From positions 4,092,001 through 4,156,000 of the forward strand of contig OZ253937.1 in NCBI GenBank assembly GCA_965267185.1: a stretch of 64,000 nt of DNA, written 5' to 3'. The notes beneath the pieces were generated by a model. That model was not told where the DNA came from and searched no databases. It saw only the letters and a list, made by a program, of their open reading frames with translations. Position 1 is the stretch's first letter, and each line of letters opens with the position of its first letter. This document shows, piece by piece, positions 42,790-51,693 of the stretch. This DNA comes from G965267185 sp965267185 (GTDB taxonomy: Bacteria; Pseudomonadota; Alphaproteobacteria; UBA6615). Both the position numbers and the translations under genes were made by a program.

Positions 42790-43752
42790 CTAGGGTAGCG
42801 GGTTGGCCGCTTGGCCGAGCACTTGTCCCTGGCGCCGGTAGGCAAGCCAGACTAAAGCGCCGGGCAGGCCGATAATGATCCAACTCACGCCGACCAGCAC
42901 CGAGATCGCCAGCGACTGGGGCGCCGCGACGCCGAGCGCACCAAGCGCCAGCACCATCGATTGCTCGCGCACGCCCCAGCCAGCCACCGAAACCGGCAGG
43001 CTGGAGATCATCAGCACGGTCGGCAGCGCGATCATAATGGTCCAAAAACTTACTTGGACGCCGAGCGCGAGGGCGATGGTATAGACCGAAGCGATTTGAA
43101 CGACTTGCAAGACCACCGAGATGAGCAGAATGACGCCGCCGGGCGACAAGGTCAGCAGAGTGGCGCGTACGTCGCGCGACAGCGCGCGGGCCAGCCGGCC
43201 GAGCCGAATATGGTCGAGCCGTTCGGCGAAGTCGCTTGAGATGACGAACAGCACAGCGTATCCCGAGAATCCGGCGATGACGAAGCCGATCAGGAACCAT
43301 CGCTGTAGCGCGATGTCGAGCCCCGCTAGCAGCGGTGCGAGGAAGAGCGCCGCCATCGCCAACACGATAAACAGCCCCATGAGCCGGTCGAGAACGATGC
43401 TGTGGATCGCGCCGGTCTTGCTGATGCCCGTTCGCCAGGCAAGATAGATACGCATGGCATCGCCGCCGATGGTCGACGGCAAGGTTTGGTTGAAGAACCA
43501 GCCAATCATGGAAATCGACAGCGCGTCGCGGTTCGAGAGTGGCTCGCCGATGGCGCGGGTGACCAGCCGCCAGCGAATGGCGGCCATGGGTAGCACGGCG
43601 GTGGCAAGACCGAGTGCGACGAGCAACCAGGCCGGATCGGCGCTGGCGATCTGCCGCGCTACGACCTCAAGGTCGATGCCCTTGGCGATCATCCATAGCA
43701 GAAGGGCGGAGACCGCAAACTTGATGGCGAACGAGATCAGCCGGCTGTTCAA
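42790..43752 (-). CDS. Flippase-like membrane protein (lysylphosphatidylglycerol synthase TM-domain family)
   Basis: 320 residues with seven or eight membrane helices. Signature segments are RWRLVTRAIGEPLSNRDALS, WFFNQTLPSTIGGDAMRIYL and LPVSVAGWGVREQSMVL, as in the YbhN/AglD-like family linked to lipid or glycan transport. The start is TTG at 43752 with GGGG nine bases upstream. It lies at the 3' end of the minus-strand sugar cluster and may move a lipid-linked glycan, but no family member's mechanism is certain enough to be specific. Confidence 0.85.
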   Translation of the reverse strand: MNSRLISFAIKFAVSALLLWMIAKGIDLEVVARQIASADPAWLLVALGLATAVLPMAAIRWRLVTRAIGEPLSNRDALSISMIGWFFNQTLPSTIGGDAMRIYLAWRTGISKTGAIHSIVLDRLMGLFIVLAMAALFLAPLLAGLDIALQRWFLIGFVIAGFSGYAVLFVISSDFAERLDHIRLGRLARALSRDVRATLLTLSPGGVILLISVVLQVVQIASVYTIALALGVQVSFWTIMIALPTVLMISSLPVSVAGWGVREQSMVLALGALGVAAPQSLAISVLVGVSWIIIGLPGALVWLAYRRQGQVLGQAANPLP

Positions 43753-43909
43753 TTGACGTTACCCCATAACCAAACGCGACGAGTTCCCGTCCACAAGGGC
43801 CCCCTCATCGTGCGTTAGCTTGGCGGTAACTATAGCAATTGGGATGAGTCGCCGTCCCGCACCTTGGTTGGCCGGGGGCAGAATATCGGGGATAGCCTTA
43901 AGGCGGGAT

Positions 43910-44824
43910 TTATGCCTCGGAAAACGCCTTAAGGCCTGTTTCTAAAGAAATTTTCGGCTTCCAGCCGGGGAGCGGAGAACCCTCCCAAGGCACCATGACC
44001 TCGCCGGGCCGGTCGGGGCGTGCACCCCAAGCGACGTCGACTGAGCGGCCTGTGGCTTCTTGCCAGGTGGCGACGATGGATTGCAGGGTCTCCAGCCGGG
44101 CCGATGGCAGGGTGTAGCTGTTGTGACCTTCGGCCTTGCCGTCCGCCAAGCGCGCGCCGGCGTGGCGGAACGCGGCGGCGATATCGTCGACATGCACCAG
44201 GTGCAGTTGCTGGTTGCCCGAGGTGGCGTCGAGGGTCTCGCCGTTCGCCGCAGCGGCTGTTAGGGCGTTGAGAAATTTCGGCCGCGGATCGTCCGGCCCG
44301 TAAGAATCGTAGATTTTCAACACAATCGACGACAATGCGCCGGTCTGCGCGTAGAAGCCGATGATGTCTTCCGCCGCCTGTTTGGTGGCCGCATAGAGCG
44401 AATTGGGTGTGGGGATGGGATCGCCCGGCGGGCTCTTGGCATGCTGCCACACGGTGCCGGCGGCGACGAGGCAGGGGCTCTCGGCAGCCACCATCGCCTC
44501 ACACAATTGCGCGGTGAACGTCACATTGTCGGCGACCAGCGGCGCGATATCGCTGCGTTCGTGCACGCCGATAAAATTGGCTGCCAGATGGAACACGATC
44601 CCCGGCGAGATACCGGCGACGAATTCGCTCAGCTGCTCGACGCTGCCGTCATGGCGCAGCATTGTTACCTGGTTCGCGGCCTCGCCGAGTTGGTCGAGTG
44701 ATGAATTCGCGCGCGCAACAATGGCGACGGCGACGCCGTCGGCGAGCAGGCTGCGGGTCAAACGCGAGCCGATGAAACCGGTTGCCCCGGTTACCAGCAC
44801 CGGCTGCGGTTCGGTATCGATCAC
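43910..44824 (-). CDS. NAD-dependent epimerase/dehydratase (extended SDR)
   Basis: 304 residues from the GTG at 44824. The cofactor motif VTGATGFIGSRL lies near residues 11-22 and the catalytic Tyr/Lys in NSLYAATKQAAEDI. It lies 6 bases after the RmlC-like gene and probably makes the last keto reduction (or another epimerisation) of the nucleotide sugar built by this operon. The substrate is inferred from the neighbours. Confidence 0.88.
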   Translation of the reverse strand: MIDTEPQPVLVTGATGFIGSRLTRSLLADGVAVAIVARANSSLDQLGEAANQVTMLRHDGSVEQLSEFVAGISPGIVFHLAANFIGVHERSDIAPLVADNVTFTAQLCEAMVAAESPCLVAAGTVWQHAKSPPGDPIPTPNSLYAATKQAAEDIIGFYAQTGALSSIVLKIYDSYGPDDPRPKFLNALTAAAANGETLDATSGNQQLHLVHVDDIAAAFRHAGARLADGKAEGHNSYTLPSARLETLQSIVATWQEATGRSVDVAWGARPDRPGEVMVPWEGSPLPGWKPKISLETGLKAFSEA

Positions 44825-44830
44825 GGCCGG

Positions 44831-45373
44831 TTACCTGCTGGCGTTAGGGTCGAAGTCGGGGTAGGCGGCATCGCGCTCGGATAGTGTTGTGGGCTCGAAG
44901 GGCCAGGCGATGGCGAACGCCGGATCGTTCCAGCGCACGCCGCGTGCCAACTCGGCCACATAGGCGGCGCCCATCAAATAGGTCACTTCTGTATTTTCGC
45001 TTAACGTGAGGAACCCGTGGGCGCAGCCGGACGGGATATACATACCATTATACGCGTCGACATCGAGTTCGACTGCCGTCCAGCGGCAAAAGCTCGGCGA
45101 GTCCGGTCGCAGATCGACGGCGACATCGAACACCCGTCCTGCGGTGCAGCGCACCAGCTTAGGCTCCGGCGCCGGTTCGGCTTGATAATGTAGCCCGCGC
45201 AGTGTGCCGCGGCGCGTGTTGCGCGAAATGTTGGTTTGCACGACAGTCATCGGAATACCGGCATCGGCGAATTCCTGTGCGCAATAGCTGCGTGCGAAGC
45301 TGCCGCGCTCGTCAGTGTGGGGCTCAAGTTCGACGAGACGCACCCCGTCTATTTCGGTATCGCGAAACTTCAC
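44831..45373 (-). CDS. rfbC: dTDP-4-dehydrorhamnose 3,5-epimerase-like protein (RmlC family)
   Basis: 180 residues from the GTG at 45373, which overlaps the preceding methyltransferase stop (GTGA). The catalytic His region is GTLRGLHYQAEP and the exit-side segment GCAHGFLTLSENTEV, both classic RmlC. The usual DTDP-sugar Tyr region reads YLMGAAYVAELARGV. In this context it is likely to epimerise the methylated 4-keto sugar at C5 (or C3/C5) rather than make rhamnose, as no other rml genes are nearby. Confidence 0.87.
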   Translation of the reverse strand: MKFRDTEIDGVRLVELEPHTDERGSFARSYCAQEFADAGIPMTVVQTNISRNTRRGTLRGLHYQAEPAPEPKLVRCTAGRVFDVAVDLRPDSPSFCRWTAVELDVDAYNGMYIPSGCAHGFLTLSENTEVTYLMGAAYVAELARGVRWNDPAFAIAWPFEPTTLSERDAAYPDFDPNASR

Positions 45374-46620
45374 GGCTCGATCTCGATCTCCGGCACGGCG
45401 ACGACGAACTTGCCGCCCCAATCGCGAATATAGCCGTGCTGAGCGCTGATTTCCTGGCGCAGGTTCCACGGCAGGATCAGAACATAGTCCGGTTTGTCCT
45501 CGCGTAAGTGTTCAACCGGCAGAATCGGGATGTGGCTGCCCGGCAGATAACGGCCCTGTTTGTGGGGGCTTACATCGACCACATACGGAATATTCTTGGC
45601 TGTGATTCCGCAAAAGTTGAGAAGTGTATTGCCCTTCGCCGCGGCACCGTAGGCGGCAACTCGCCGCCCCCTCTTCTGTGCTTGGGCGAGGAAGGTACGC
45701 AGTCCGGCGCGCGTGAGCCCAATGCGGTTCTGAAATTCCTGGTAGACCGGATTACGATTGAGATCGGCGATGCGTTCCTTGTCGCGTACGGCGCGTAGTG
45801 CGTCCCCCTCGGCTTGCCGCGCGCTGTTCTTCCGACACGCGTAGATGCGCAGACTGCCGCCGTGGGTCGGCAGCTCTTCCACATCGAATAAGCGCAACCC
45901 GTAGGCGTCGAACACTTGTTCGACCGTCAACAGCGAGAAGTAAGAAAAGTGCTCATGGTAAATCGTATCGAATTGCACGTCCTCGATCAGCCGCAGCAGA
46001 TGCGGGAACTCCATGGTGAGAACGCCCTCTGATTTCAGCAGCCGCGACAGGCCGGCAACGAAGTCGTTGAGATCGGGCACGTGGGCGAGAACGTTGTTGC
46101 CGATGAGCAAATCGGCAGTGATTTTTTCGCGGCGCAGCCGATCGGCGAAGTCTCGGCCGAAGAAAGCGGTTCGCGTGGGCACGCCGGCGGCCTCTGCTGC
46201 TTCGGCAACGTTGGCGGCGGGCTCGACTCCCAAGACCGGAATGCCGGCCTCGACAAAATGTTTCAGAAGGTAGCCATCGTTACTGGCGACTTCGATGACC
46301 TGCTTGTTCGGTGACAGATCGAAGCGCTTTCGGACCATTTCGGTGTAGGTGCGAGCGTGATCGACCCAGCTTTTGGAATAGGACGAAAAATAGGCGTAGT
46401 TGGAAAATATTACCGATGGCGGCACCACATCGTCGACCTGGACCAGCCGGCAGACTTGGCAGACGCGGGCGTGGAGTGGGTAGGACTGTTCCTGCGCAGC
46501 ATCGTCCAGCGTCTCGAGATAGCTGTTGGCGAGCGGCATCGATCCAAGATCGGCGAACGACACAGTGAGCGGTACACCGCAGAAACGGCACGGTGGAGCC
46601 TGCGAAGCCGGTTCGGTCAT
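45370..46620 (-). CDS. SAM-dependent nucleotide-sugar C-methyltransferase
   Basis: 416 residues with the three-part layout of sugar C-3 methyltransferases. There is an N-terminal zinc site (PCRFCG and HARVCQVCRLVQ), a class I SAM domain (VIEVASNDGYLLKHF, near residue 105) and a C-terminal domain (FDTIYHEHFSYFSLLTV; AAYGAAAKGNTLLNF). Members such as TylC3 and NovU add a methyl group to a 4-keto-6-deoxy sugar. Start and stop overlap both neighbours by 4 bases, so the four sugar genes are translationally coupled. The product would be a branched-chain 6-deoxyhexose. Confidence 0.92.
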   Translation of the reverse strand: MTEPASQAPPCRFCGVPLTVSFADLGSMPLANSYLETLDDAAQEQSYPLHARVCQVCRLVQVDDVVPPSVIFSNYAYFSSYSKSWVDHARTYTEMVRKRFDLSPNKQVIEVASNDGYLLKHFVEAGIPVLGVEPAANVAEAAEAAGVPTRTAFFGRDFADRLRREKITADLLIGNNVLAHVPDLNDFVAGLSRLLKSEGVLTMEFPHLLRLIEDVQFDTIYHEHFSYFSLLTVEQVFDAYGLRLFDVEELPTHGGSLRIYACRKNSARQAEGDALRAVRDKERIADLNRNPVYQEFQNRIGLTRAGLRTFLAQAQKRGRRVAAYGAAAKGNTLLNFCGITAKNIPYVVDVSPHKQGRYLPGSHIPILPVEHLREDKPDYVLILPWNLRQEISAQHGYIRDWGGKFVVAVPEIEIEP

Positions 46621-47708
46621 AGGGTCGCCAACAAGGCTTCGTAGCGGGCAATTTGTTCAAGCGACACGTCGCGCGCAGATTCCCCGTCGCTGACGCGCCG
46701 ATGCCACTCGACGGTCCACTCGATGCCCTGCTCTTGGTTCAACATCGGCTGCCACCCCAGCGTGTTGCGGCCCAGGGAGGAATCGAGCGCGAGGCTTTCT
46801 GCCTCAGGCCGGCTCGCTTTGTTGTCAGCTTGCCAATCGGTAACCGATTTACCAGCAGCGCGCAATTGTTCGGTAGCCTGTTCGATCAGCCAGGCTACCG
46901 TGCGCGATTGACCCGGGTCCGGGCCGAAGTTCAGCGCGGTGGGCAGGGTGCGCTCGCTATCGCGCACCAGCTGTTCGGCATAGGCGAGATAACCGGCCAG
47001 CGGTTCCAGGACATGTTGCCAGGGCCGGGTCGCCTGTGGATTGCGCAGCAACACCGGCGAGTCTTGAGCTTGCGCGCGGAAGAAATCCGGCAGAATGCGG
47101 TCCTCCGCCCAATCGCCACCGCCGATCACGTTACCGGCTCGCACTGTGCCCAGGCGTGGTGCGCGTTCACGCGATTCATAGAGTCCGCGCAACCAGCCAT
47201 GGCAGATCGTTTCCTGAGCTGCTTTAGAGGCGCTGTACGGGTCGTCGCCGCCGAGCGGATCGGTTTCCACGAACGGCCGGCCACTGCCGTCGTTGCGATA
47301 GCATTTGTCACTGGTCACTACGACGATAGCGCGCAGCCCCTGGCAGTTATCGAGCGCTTCCAGCAGGTTCGCCGTGCCCGCGACGTTGGTCGCGAAGGTA
47401 TTTTCCGGGTCGTCGTGCCCGCGGCGCACCAGCGATTGGGCGGCCATGTGAAACACGACGTCGGGGTCGGCGAAGACGCTGCCGATGGCTAGCGCGTCGC
47501 GGTCGCGAATATCGCCGATGATCGAACTAAGGCCATGCCATTCGCCGAGATCTTCGAACAGATTGGGGCCCGGTTCCGGCGCTAGTGCGTAGCCGCATAC
47601 CTCGGCGCCCATATGTTCGAGCCACAAGGCGAGCCACGCCCCCTTGAAGCCGGTATGCCCGGTGACCAGAACCCGCCGGCCGCGCCAGAAATTGTCGTAG
47701 TTGGGCAC
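46617..47708 (-). CDS. rfbG: CDP-glucose 4,6-dehydratase
   Basis: 363 residues from the GTG at 47708. The N-terminus NFWRGRRVLVTGHTGFKGAW is characteristic of RfbG, with the Gly-rich NAD motif. The active-site Tyr/Lys is in DPYSASKAAQE. Other signatures are FHMAAQSLVRRGHDDP and GNVIGGGDWAEDRILPD. It converts CDP-glucose to CDP-4-keto-6-deoxyglucose. The partner glucose-1-phosphate cytidylyltransferase (RfbF) is not in the window. The next gene, the C-methyltransferase, overlaps by 4 bases. Confidence 0.93.
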   Translation of the reverse strand: MPNYDNFWRGRRVLVTGHTGFKGAWLALWLEHMGAEVCGYALAPEPGPNLFEDLGEWHGLSSIIGDIRDRDALAIGSVFADPDVVFHMAAQSLVRRGHDDPENTFATNVAGTANLLEALDNCQGLRAIVVVTSDKCYRNDGSGRPFVETDPLGGDDPYSASKAAQETICHGWLRGLYESRERAPRLGTVRAGNVIGGGDWAEDRILPDFFRAQAQDSPVLLRNPQATRPWQHVLEPLAGYLAYAEQLVRDSERTLPTALNFGPDPGQSRTVAWLIEQATEQLRAAGKSVTDWQADNKASRPEAESLALDSSLGRNTLGWQPMLNQEQGIEWTVEWHRRVSDGESARDVSLEQIARYEALLATL

Positions 47709-47710
47709 GG

Positions 47711-48658
47711 CTAGACCTTTCCGTCGCGCGGCGGGCGGGCTTCGTTGATGGTCCGTGATGCGGCCACGCCGAGCACGTAGCCCACGGTGCCGAACAGGCG
47801 CGCGAAATCGCGCCACGCTTTGGCCCCGCGTAGCGTCACCGCATTGCCCAGTGCTTTTCCGGCATAGCGCAGTAGGTTGGCGGTGGCGACCCGCTGCCGC
47901 GCCGTGCGTCCGCGATACTTTTCCTCGATGTAGAGCCGCGACCAGGCCATATGCCAGTACTTCTCCCAGTAATAATGGGCGCTGGGGCGCACCGAGCCGC
48001 CGCCGACATGGGTGACAACGGCGTCGGGCACCAGGATCAAGCTAAATCCGGCCTTGCGCAGGCGCATGCAAAAATCGTCATCCTCATAGTAGAGGAACAG
48101 CCTGGGGTCGAACGGGCCGATTTGGCGGTACGCGGAGAGGCGTAGCAGGGTGACCGCGCCCGATAGGAACTCTGCGCATGCCGGTCCGTCCGGCTTGCGC
48201 TCAGCGTCGCGGTTTCCGTAGGCGCGGCGGTCGAACAGGCCGACGTCATGGCTTAGCTCGACCGCGCCATTGGGGCCCAGCACGGTTGGACCGAACAGGG
48301 CGCCGTCGGGATAGACGTCCGCCGCCGCGACCAGCCTTGCCAATGCGTCGTCGGAAACCACGGCGTCGGGGTTGGCGAGCAAGGCGAACTCGGTCTCGAC
48401 ACGCTCGAGGCCCTGGCTGGCGCCGTTGCCATAGCCCGTGCCGACTTGGTTGCGCAGAACCTCGCAGCCCGGTGCCGTCTGGGCAACGATATCGAGCGTA
48501 TTATCGTCGCTAGCGTTATCGACGACGACGATCTTTGCGGCTTGGCTGAGCGGTTCCAGGCATTGATGGATGACGCCACCGCTATGATGAGTGACGACGA
48601 CAACGGAAACCCGTTGCCAGGCATCCGCAGTCGTATCGGGAGCAGCCTCGGCCGGCAT
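47711..48658 (-). CDS. Family 2 glycosyltransferase
   Basis: 315 residues from the ATG at 48658. The GT-A start SVVVVTHHSGGVIHQCLEPL, the acidic VVDNASDDNT and the metal-site region LLANPDAVVSDDAL are typical, followed by DPRLFLYYEDDDFCMRLRKA. It probably adds a sugar, such as the branched deoxyhexose made downstream, to a rhamnan-like or O-antigen chain at the inner membrane. It is 2 bases upstream of rfbG and 11 bases after the hydrolase gene. Confidence 0.9.
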   Translation of the reverse strand: MPAEAAPDTTADAWQRVSVVVVTHHSGGVIHQCLEPLSQAAKIVVVDNASDDNTLDIVAQTAPGCEVLRNQVGTGYGNGASQGLERVETEFALLANPDAVVSDDALARLVAAADVYPDGALFGPTVLGPNGAVELSHDVGLFDRRAYGNRDAERKPDGPACAEFLSGAVTLLRLSAYRQIGPFDPRLFLYYEDDDFCMRLRKAGFSLILVPDAVVTHVGGGSVRPSAHYYWEKYWHMAWSRLYIEEKYRGRTARQRVATANLLRYAGKALGNAVTLRGAKAWRDFARLFGTVGYVLGVAASRTINEARPPRDGKV

Positions 48659-48669
48659 CGCGCTGATCG

Positions 48670-49548
48670 CTAGAGCCCCATCAAATCGAGCGCCCGTGTC
48701 AGCAACGGGCTTTCGGGAACGGCCAGTTCGGCGACCACCGAGAAATGGTGTTTGCCGGGAATGTCGAGCACATCGGCGTTCACGCCTTCTCCGCGCAGAT
48801 GGTCGCGATAGGTGTCGGCCTGGCGGTGAAATTCGTCGCTTTCCTCGCCGCCCACGGTAATCGTCATCGGCCCTTTGCCGGGCGCGGGCAGGAACAGCGG
48901 CGACAGCGCGTGCGCCGTCGCTTCCATGAGGCCGAGCGGATCGCCGATGGGGGTATGACGGATCGGTTCGAGATCGAACACGCCGCTGATCGGGATAGCG
49001 CTTTTGATCAGATCGGCCGGCAGATCGTCGCCGAATGCCGGCCAGTCCGTCGCCGCCATCAGCGCGGTCAAATGGCCGCCCGCGGAGTGGCCGGAAACGT
49101 GGATGCGGTCGCGGTTGTAGCCGTAATCGTCCGCGTTCCGCCACAGATGAGCGACGGCGGTGCGCACGCTGTCGCACAGCTCGGCGAACCCGATGGTGGG
49201 GCATAGGGGATAGCCCACCGTCGCCACTGCCGCACCCGCGGGCACCAGTTGTTCGGCAACGAAGGCGTAGGGCTTGCGGTCGTTCCACTGCCAATAGCCG
49301 CCATGGATAAAGATATGCAGCGGCGGGCCTTTGGCATCGGCGGCACTAGGCAGGAACAGGTCGATCTGTTGCGCTTCGCGCTCGCCGTAAGCGACATCGA
49401 GCACCATTTTTGTATCCGACGCCCGCACCGCCTCGCTGCGTTGCGCGAAATCGGCGGCATAGTCGGCGAAGTCTGGCACCATGCCGCGATTGTTGTACTG
49501 GGCGTACAGCGCCTCGGCGTCGTAGCCCTGGTAAAGAGGTTCTGCCAT
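48670..49548 (-). CDS. Alpha/beta hydrolase, kynurenine-formamidase-like
   Basis: 292 residues from the ATG at 49548. The oxyanion motif IHGGYWQWNDRKPY near residue 80, the nucleophile VSGHSAGGHLTALM and the His in GKHHFSVVAEL match the BD-FAE/arylformamidase group of small esterases. It is the second gene of the minus-strand unit that begins with the dehydrogenase at 50476. A link to sugar synthesis is not obvious; it may remove an acyl or formyl group. Confidence 0.87.
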   Translation of the reverse strand: MAEPLYQGYDAEALYAQYNNRGMVPDFADYAADFAQRSEAVRASDTKMVLDVAYGEREAQQIDLFLPSAADAKGPPLHIFIHGGYWQWNDRKPYAFVAEQLVPAGAAVATVGYPLCPTIGFAELCDSVRTAVAHLWRNADDYGYNRDRIHVSGHSAGGHLTALMAATDWPAFGDDLPADLIKSAIPISGVFDLEPIRHTPIGDPLGLMEATAHALSPLFLPAPGKGPMTITVGGEESDEFHRQADTYRDHLRGEGVNADVLDIPGKHHFSVVAELAVPESPLLTRALDLMGL

Positions 49549-49573
49549 TGCAGCTTCGCTTCCGGTCGTTCGC

Positions 49574-50476
49574 CTAGTCTTGTGCCGTATTTCGCGCCGC
49601 CGCTCCAATAGTTTCATACGTCCGGCAGAGCGCCGCGGTATCGATATCGGCGAGACCCATGGAAACGGCGACTTGGTGCATTTGCAAGGCAGCCTGAAAC
49701 AGCGGTGCGGGGAAGTTCATGTCCTGGGCAAAGGCGCCGATCACCGGACCGTCCTTATCGGCCATGCCGAAATTGCCGCGCGACGTGGTGTAGTCCTCGC
49801 TCACCATCATCGGGCCACGCAGTTCCCAGAGCCGCGAATTGGCCGCGCTGCCTTGCACGAGATCGTAAATCTCCTGGGGTTCGAGGCCGGCCTTGATGCC
49901 CAGCGCCATGGCTTCGGCGTTGGCGCAGGTGAGTACGCAGACCAGATGGTTGATGATGAATTTGATACGGCTGGCGTTGCCGAAGTCGCCGACGAATGTG
50001 TGTTTGGCGGTAAAGACCGACAGCATATCCGACACTTGTTCGTAAACCGTGCGGTCGCCGCTCATATAGGCGGTCAGCGTCTTGGCGAGAATCATGTCGC
50101 GGTTGCCGCTCACCGTGCCGTCGAGCATGGCGATGCCGGCATCGGCAAGAACGCGTGCGCCTTCCTCCTTGTCGGCAATGGGGAGCGTGCAGGTGTCGAC
50201 GACCACCAGCCCGTCATGCGCTCCGGAAGCGACCCCGCTCTGGCCGCGGATCACTTCGTGAAATACGCTGATCGACGGTAGCGAGAGGATCACGATGTCG
50301 GCTTGCTCGGCGACGTCGCGCGGGCTATCGCCGCGCCGGCCGCCATTGCCTTCCAGTTCGGCGAGCGCCTCCTCGCGTACATCGAAGCCGATCACGTCCC
50401 AGCCATCTTTCGCCAGCATGGCCGCCATCGCCGAGCCCATGGCGCCCAGGCCGACAACTCCAACTTTTTTACTCAT
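49574..50476 (-). CDS. NAD(P)-dependent 3-hydroxyisobutyrate dehydrogenase-like oxidoreductase
   Basis: 300 residues of the beta-hydroxyacid dehydrogenase family (6PGDH fold). The cofactor motif is VGVVGLGAMGSAMAAML (residues 5-21), the substrate motif is DGTVSGNRDMILAKT and the catalytic Lys is in GNASRIKFIINHLV. It oxidises a short beta-hydroxy acid of unknown identity. It is the first gene of the long minus-strand run ending at 42790, with 25 bases to the next gene. Confidence 0.9.
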   Translation of the reverse strand: MSKKVGVVGLGAMGSAMAAMLAKDGWDVIGFDVREEALAELEGNGGRRGDSPRDVAEQADIVILSLPSISVFHEVIRGQSGVASGAHDGLVVVDTCTLPIADKEEGARVLADAGIAMLDGTVSGNRDMILAKTLTAYMSGDRTVYEQVSDMLSVFTAKHTFVGDFGNASRIKFIINHLVCVLTCANAEAMALGIKAGLEPQEIYDLVQGSAANSRLWELRGPMMVSEDYTTSRGNFGMADKDGPVIGAFAQDMNFPAPLFQAALQMHQVAVSMGLADIDTAALCRTYETIGAAARNTAQD

Positions 50477-50652
50477 TCCATTCTCCCTGACTGGATTTTC
50501 AGATGAGTTTTAGCTTCTGCACCGGCGAAAACACATAGGCGGTGACAAATTCGTGGCTGTCTCGCTCTGTAAGACAAGTTGGCGCTTGCCGTTGAACCGG
50601 CAGCGGCAAATCGTACCGTGACGGCAGCCTAACGCGACCCAGGAGAGCGACC

Positions 50653-51672
50653 ATGGCAAGACCGTTCCGCACCGCCACCCGCGAGGAGTTTCCCACCCTC
50701 GATGTGGGGCCGTATCTAGCCGGCGAGGCCGGCGCGCTCGAAAGCCTGGCGCAAGAACTCAACCGGGCGTGCTGCGATGTCGGTTTCATGATGATCGTCA
50801 ATCACGGCGTGCCGCAGGACATTATCAATGATGCGTTCGCCGCCATCGCCCGCTTTCACGCGCTACCGCTGGAAGAGAAACTCGCGCTCAAGGTCAACAA
50901 CCATCAGATTGGCTATGTGCCGATGGCCTACACGTTCAACGAGGCCGCACCGGTCGACGGTAGCGAGAAAGTGGCGAAACGCGACGCGTCGGAAAACTTT
51001 ACCTACAATACCGACCGCACACCCGACGATCCCAAGGTGGTGTCCGGCGAGCGCTTCCGGGGCCTCAACCAATGGCCCGCGCCCGACCGCGTGCCGGGTT
51101 TCCGCGAAGCCATGGTGCGCTACCACGAAACCATGACCGAGCTCGGCTACCGGCTGCTGCCGGTCTATGCCGCGGCGCTGGATTTGGCGCCGGACTTTTT
51201 CGGCGACTATTTCAAGGACCCGACGACCGTGGTGCGCGCGGTGCGTTATCCCGACGTGGGTGAATTGCGCGACGACCAGTTCGGCGCTTCATCCCACACC
51301 GACGCCGGGTTTATCACCTTCCTGCCGCAAGCCGCCGAACCGGGTCTGCAAATTCAAACCCGCGGGGGGGAGTGGCTCGACCAGCCGGTGGTGCCCGGCG
51401 CGTTCGTGGTCAATTCGGGCAACGTGCTCAAGCGCTGGTCGAACGACCGGTTCATCGCCACGCCACATCGGGTGACCACATCGGTGGGCCGTGACCGCTA
51501 TTCGCTGCCGTTCTTTTTCAACCCGGATCTCGACGACTGTATCGAGTGCTTGCCGACCTGTACCGGCCTGGACAACCCGCCCAAATACGAGCCGTTCACC
51601 TACCGCGACTGGTACACCTGGTATCTGGAAAAGACTTACGCCCACTACCAGAACAAGAACGCGGCGGAGTAG
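50653..51672 (+). CDS. 2-oxoglutarate/Fe(II) oxygenase, isopenicillin N synthase-like
   Basis: 339 residues with an ATG preceded by AGGAGAG. The N-terminal DIOX_N part (FPTLDVGPYLAG, VGFMMIVNHGVPQDI) is followed by the double-stranded beta-helix. The iron ligands are His and Asp in SSHTDAGFITFL and His in FIATPHRVT, and the RxS that binds 2-oxoglutarate is in DRYSLPFFFN. It oxidises a small molecule, probably a metabolite rather than a beta-lactam precursor. Divergent from the dehydrogenase at 50476 and convergent with oxyR. Confidence 0.92.
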   Translation: MARPFRTATREEFPTLDVGPYLAGEAGALESLAQELNRACCDVGFMMIVNHGVPQDIINDAFAAIARFHALPLEEKLALKVNNHQIGYVPMAYTFNEAAPVDGSEKVAKRDASENFTYNTDRTPDDPKVVSGERFRGLNQWPAPDRVPGFREAMVRYHETMTELGYRLLPVYAAALDLAPDFFGDYFKDPTTVVRAVRYPDVGELRDDQFGASSHTDAGFITFLPQAAEPGLQIQTRGGEWLDQPVVPGAFVVNSGNVLKRWSNDRFIATPHRVTTSVGRDRYSLPFFFNPDLDDCIECLPTCTGLDNPPKYEPFTYRDWYTWYLEKTYAHYQNKNAAE

Positions 51673-51693
51673 GCGGCGTGCGGGCCGAACTCC

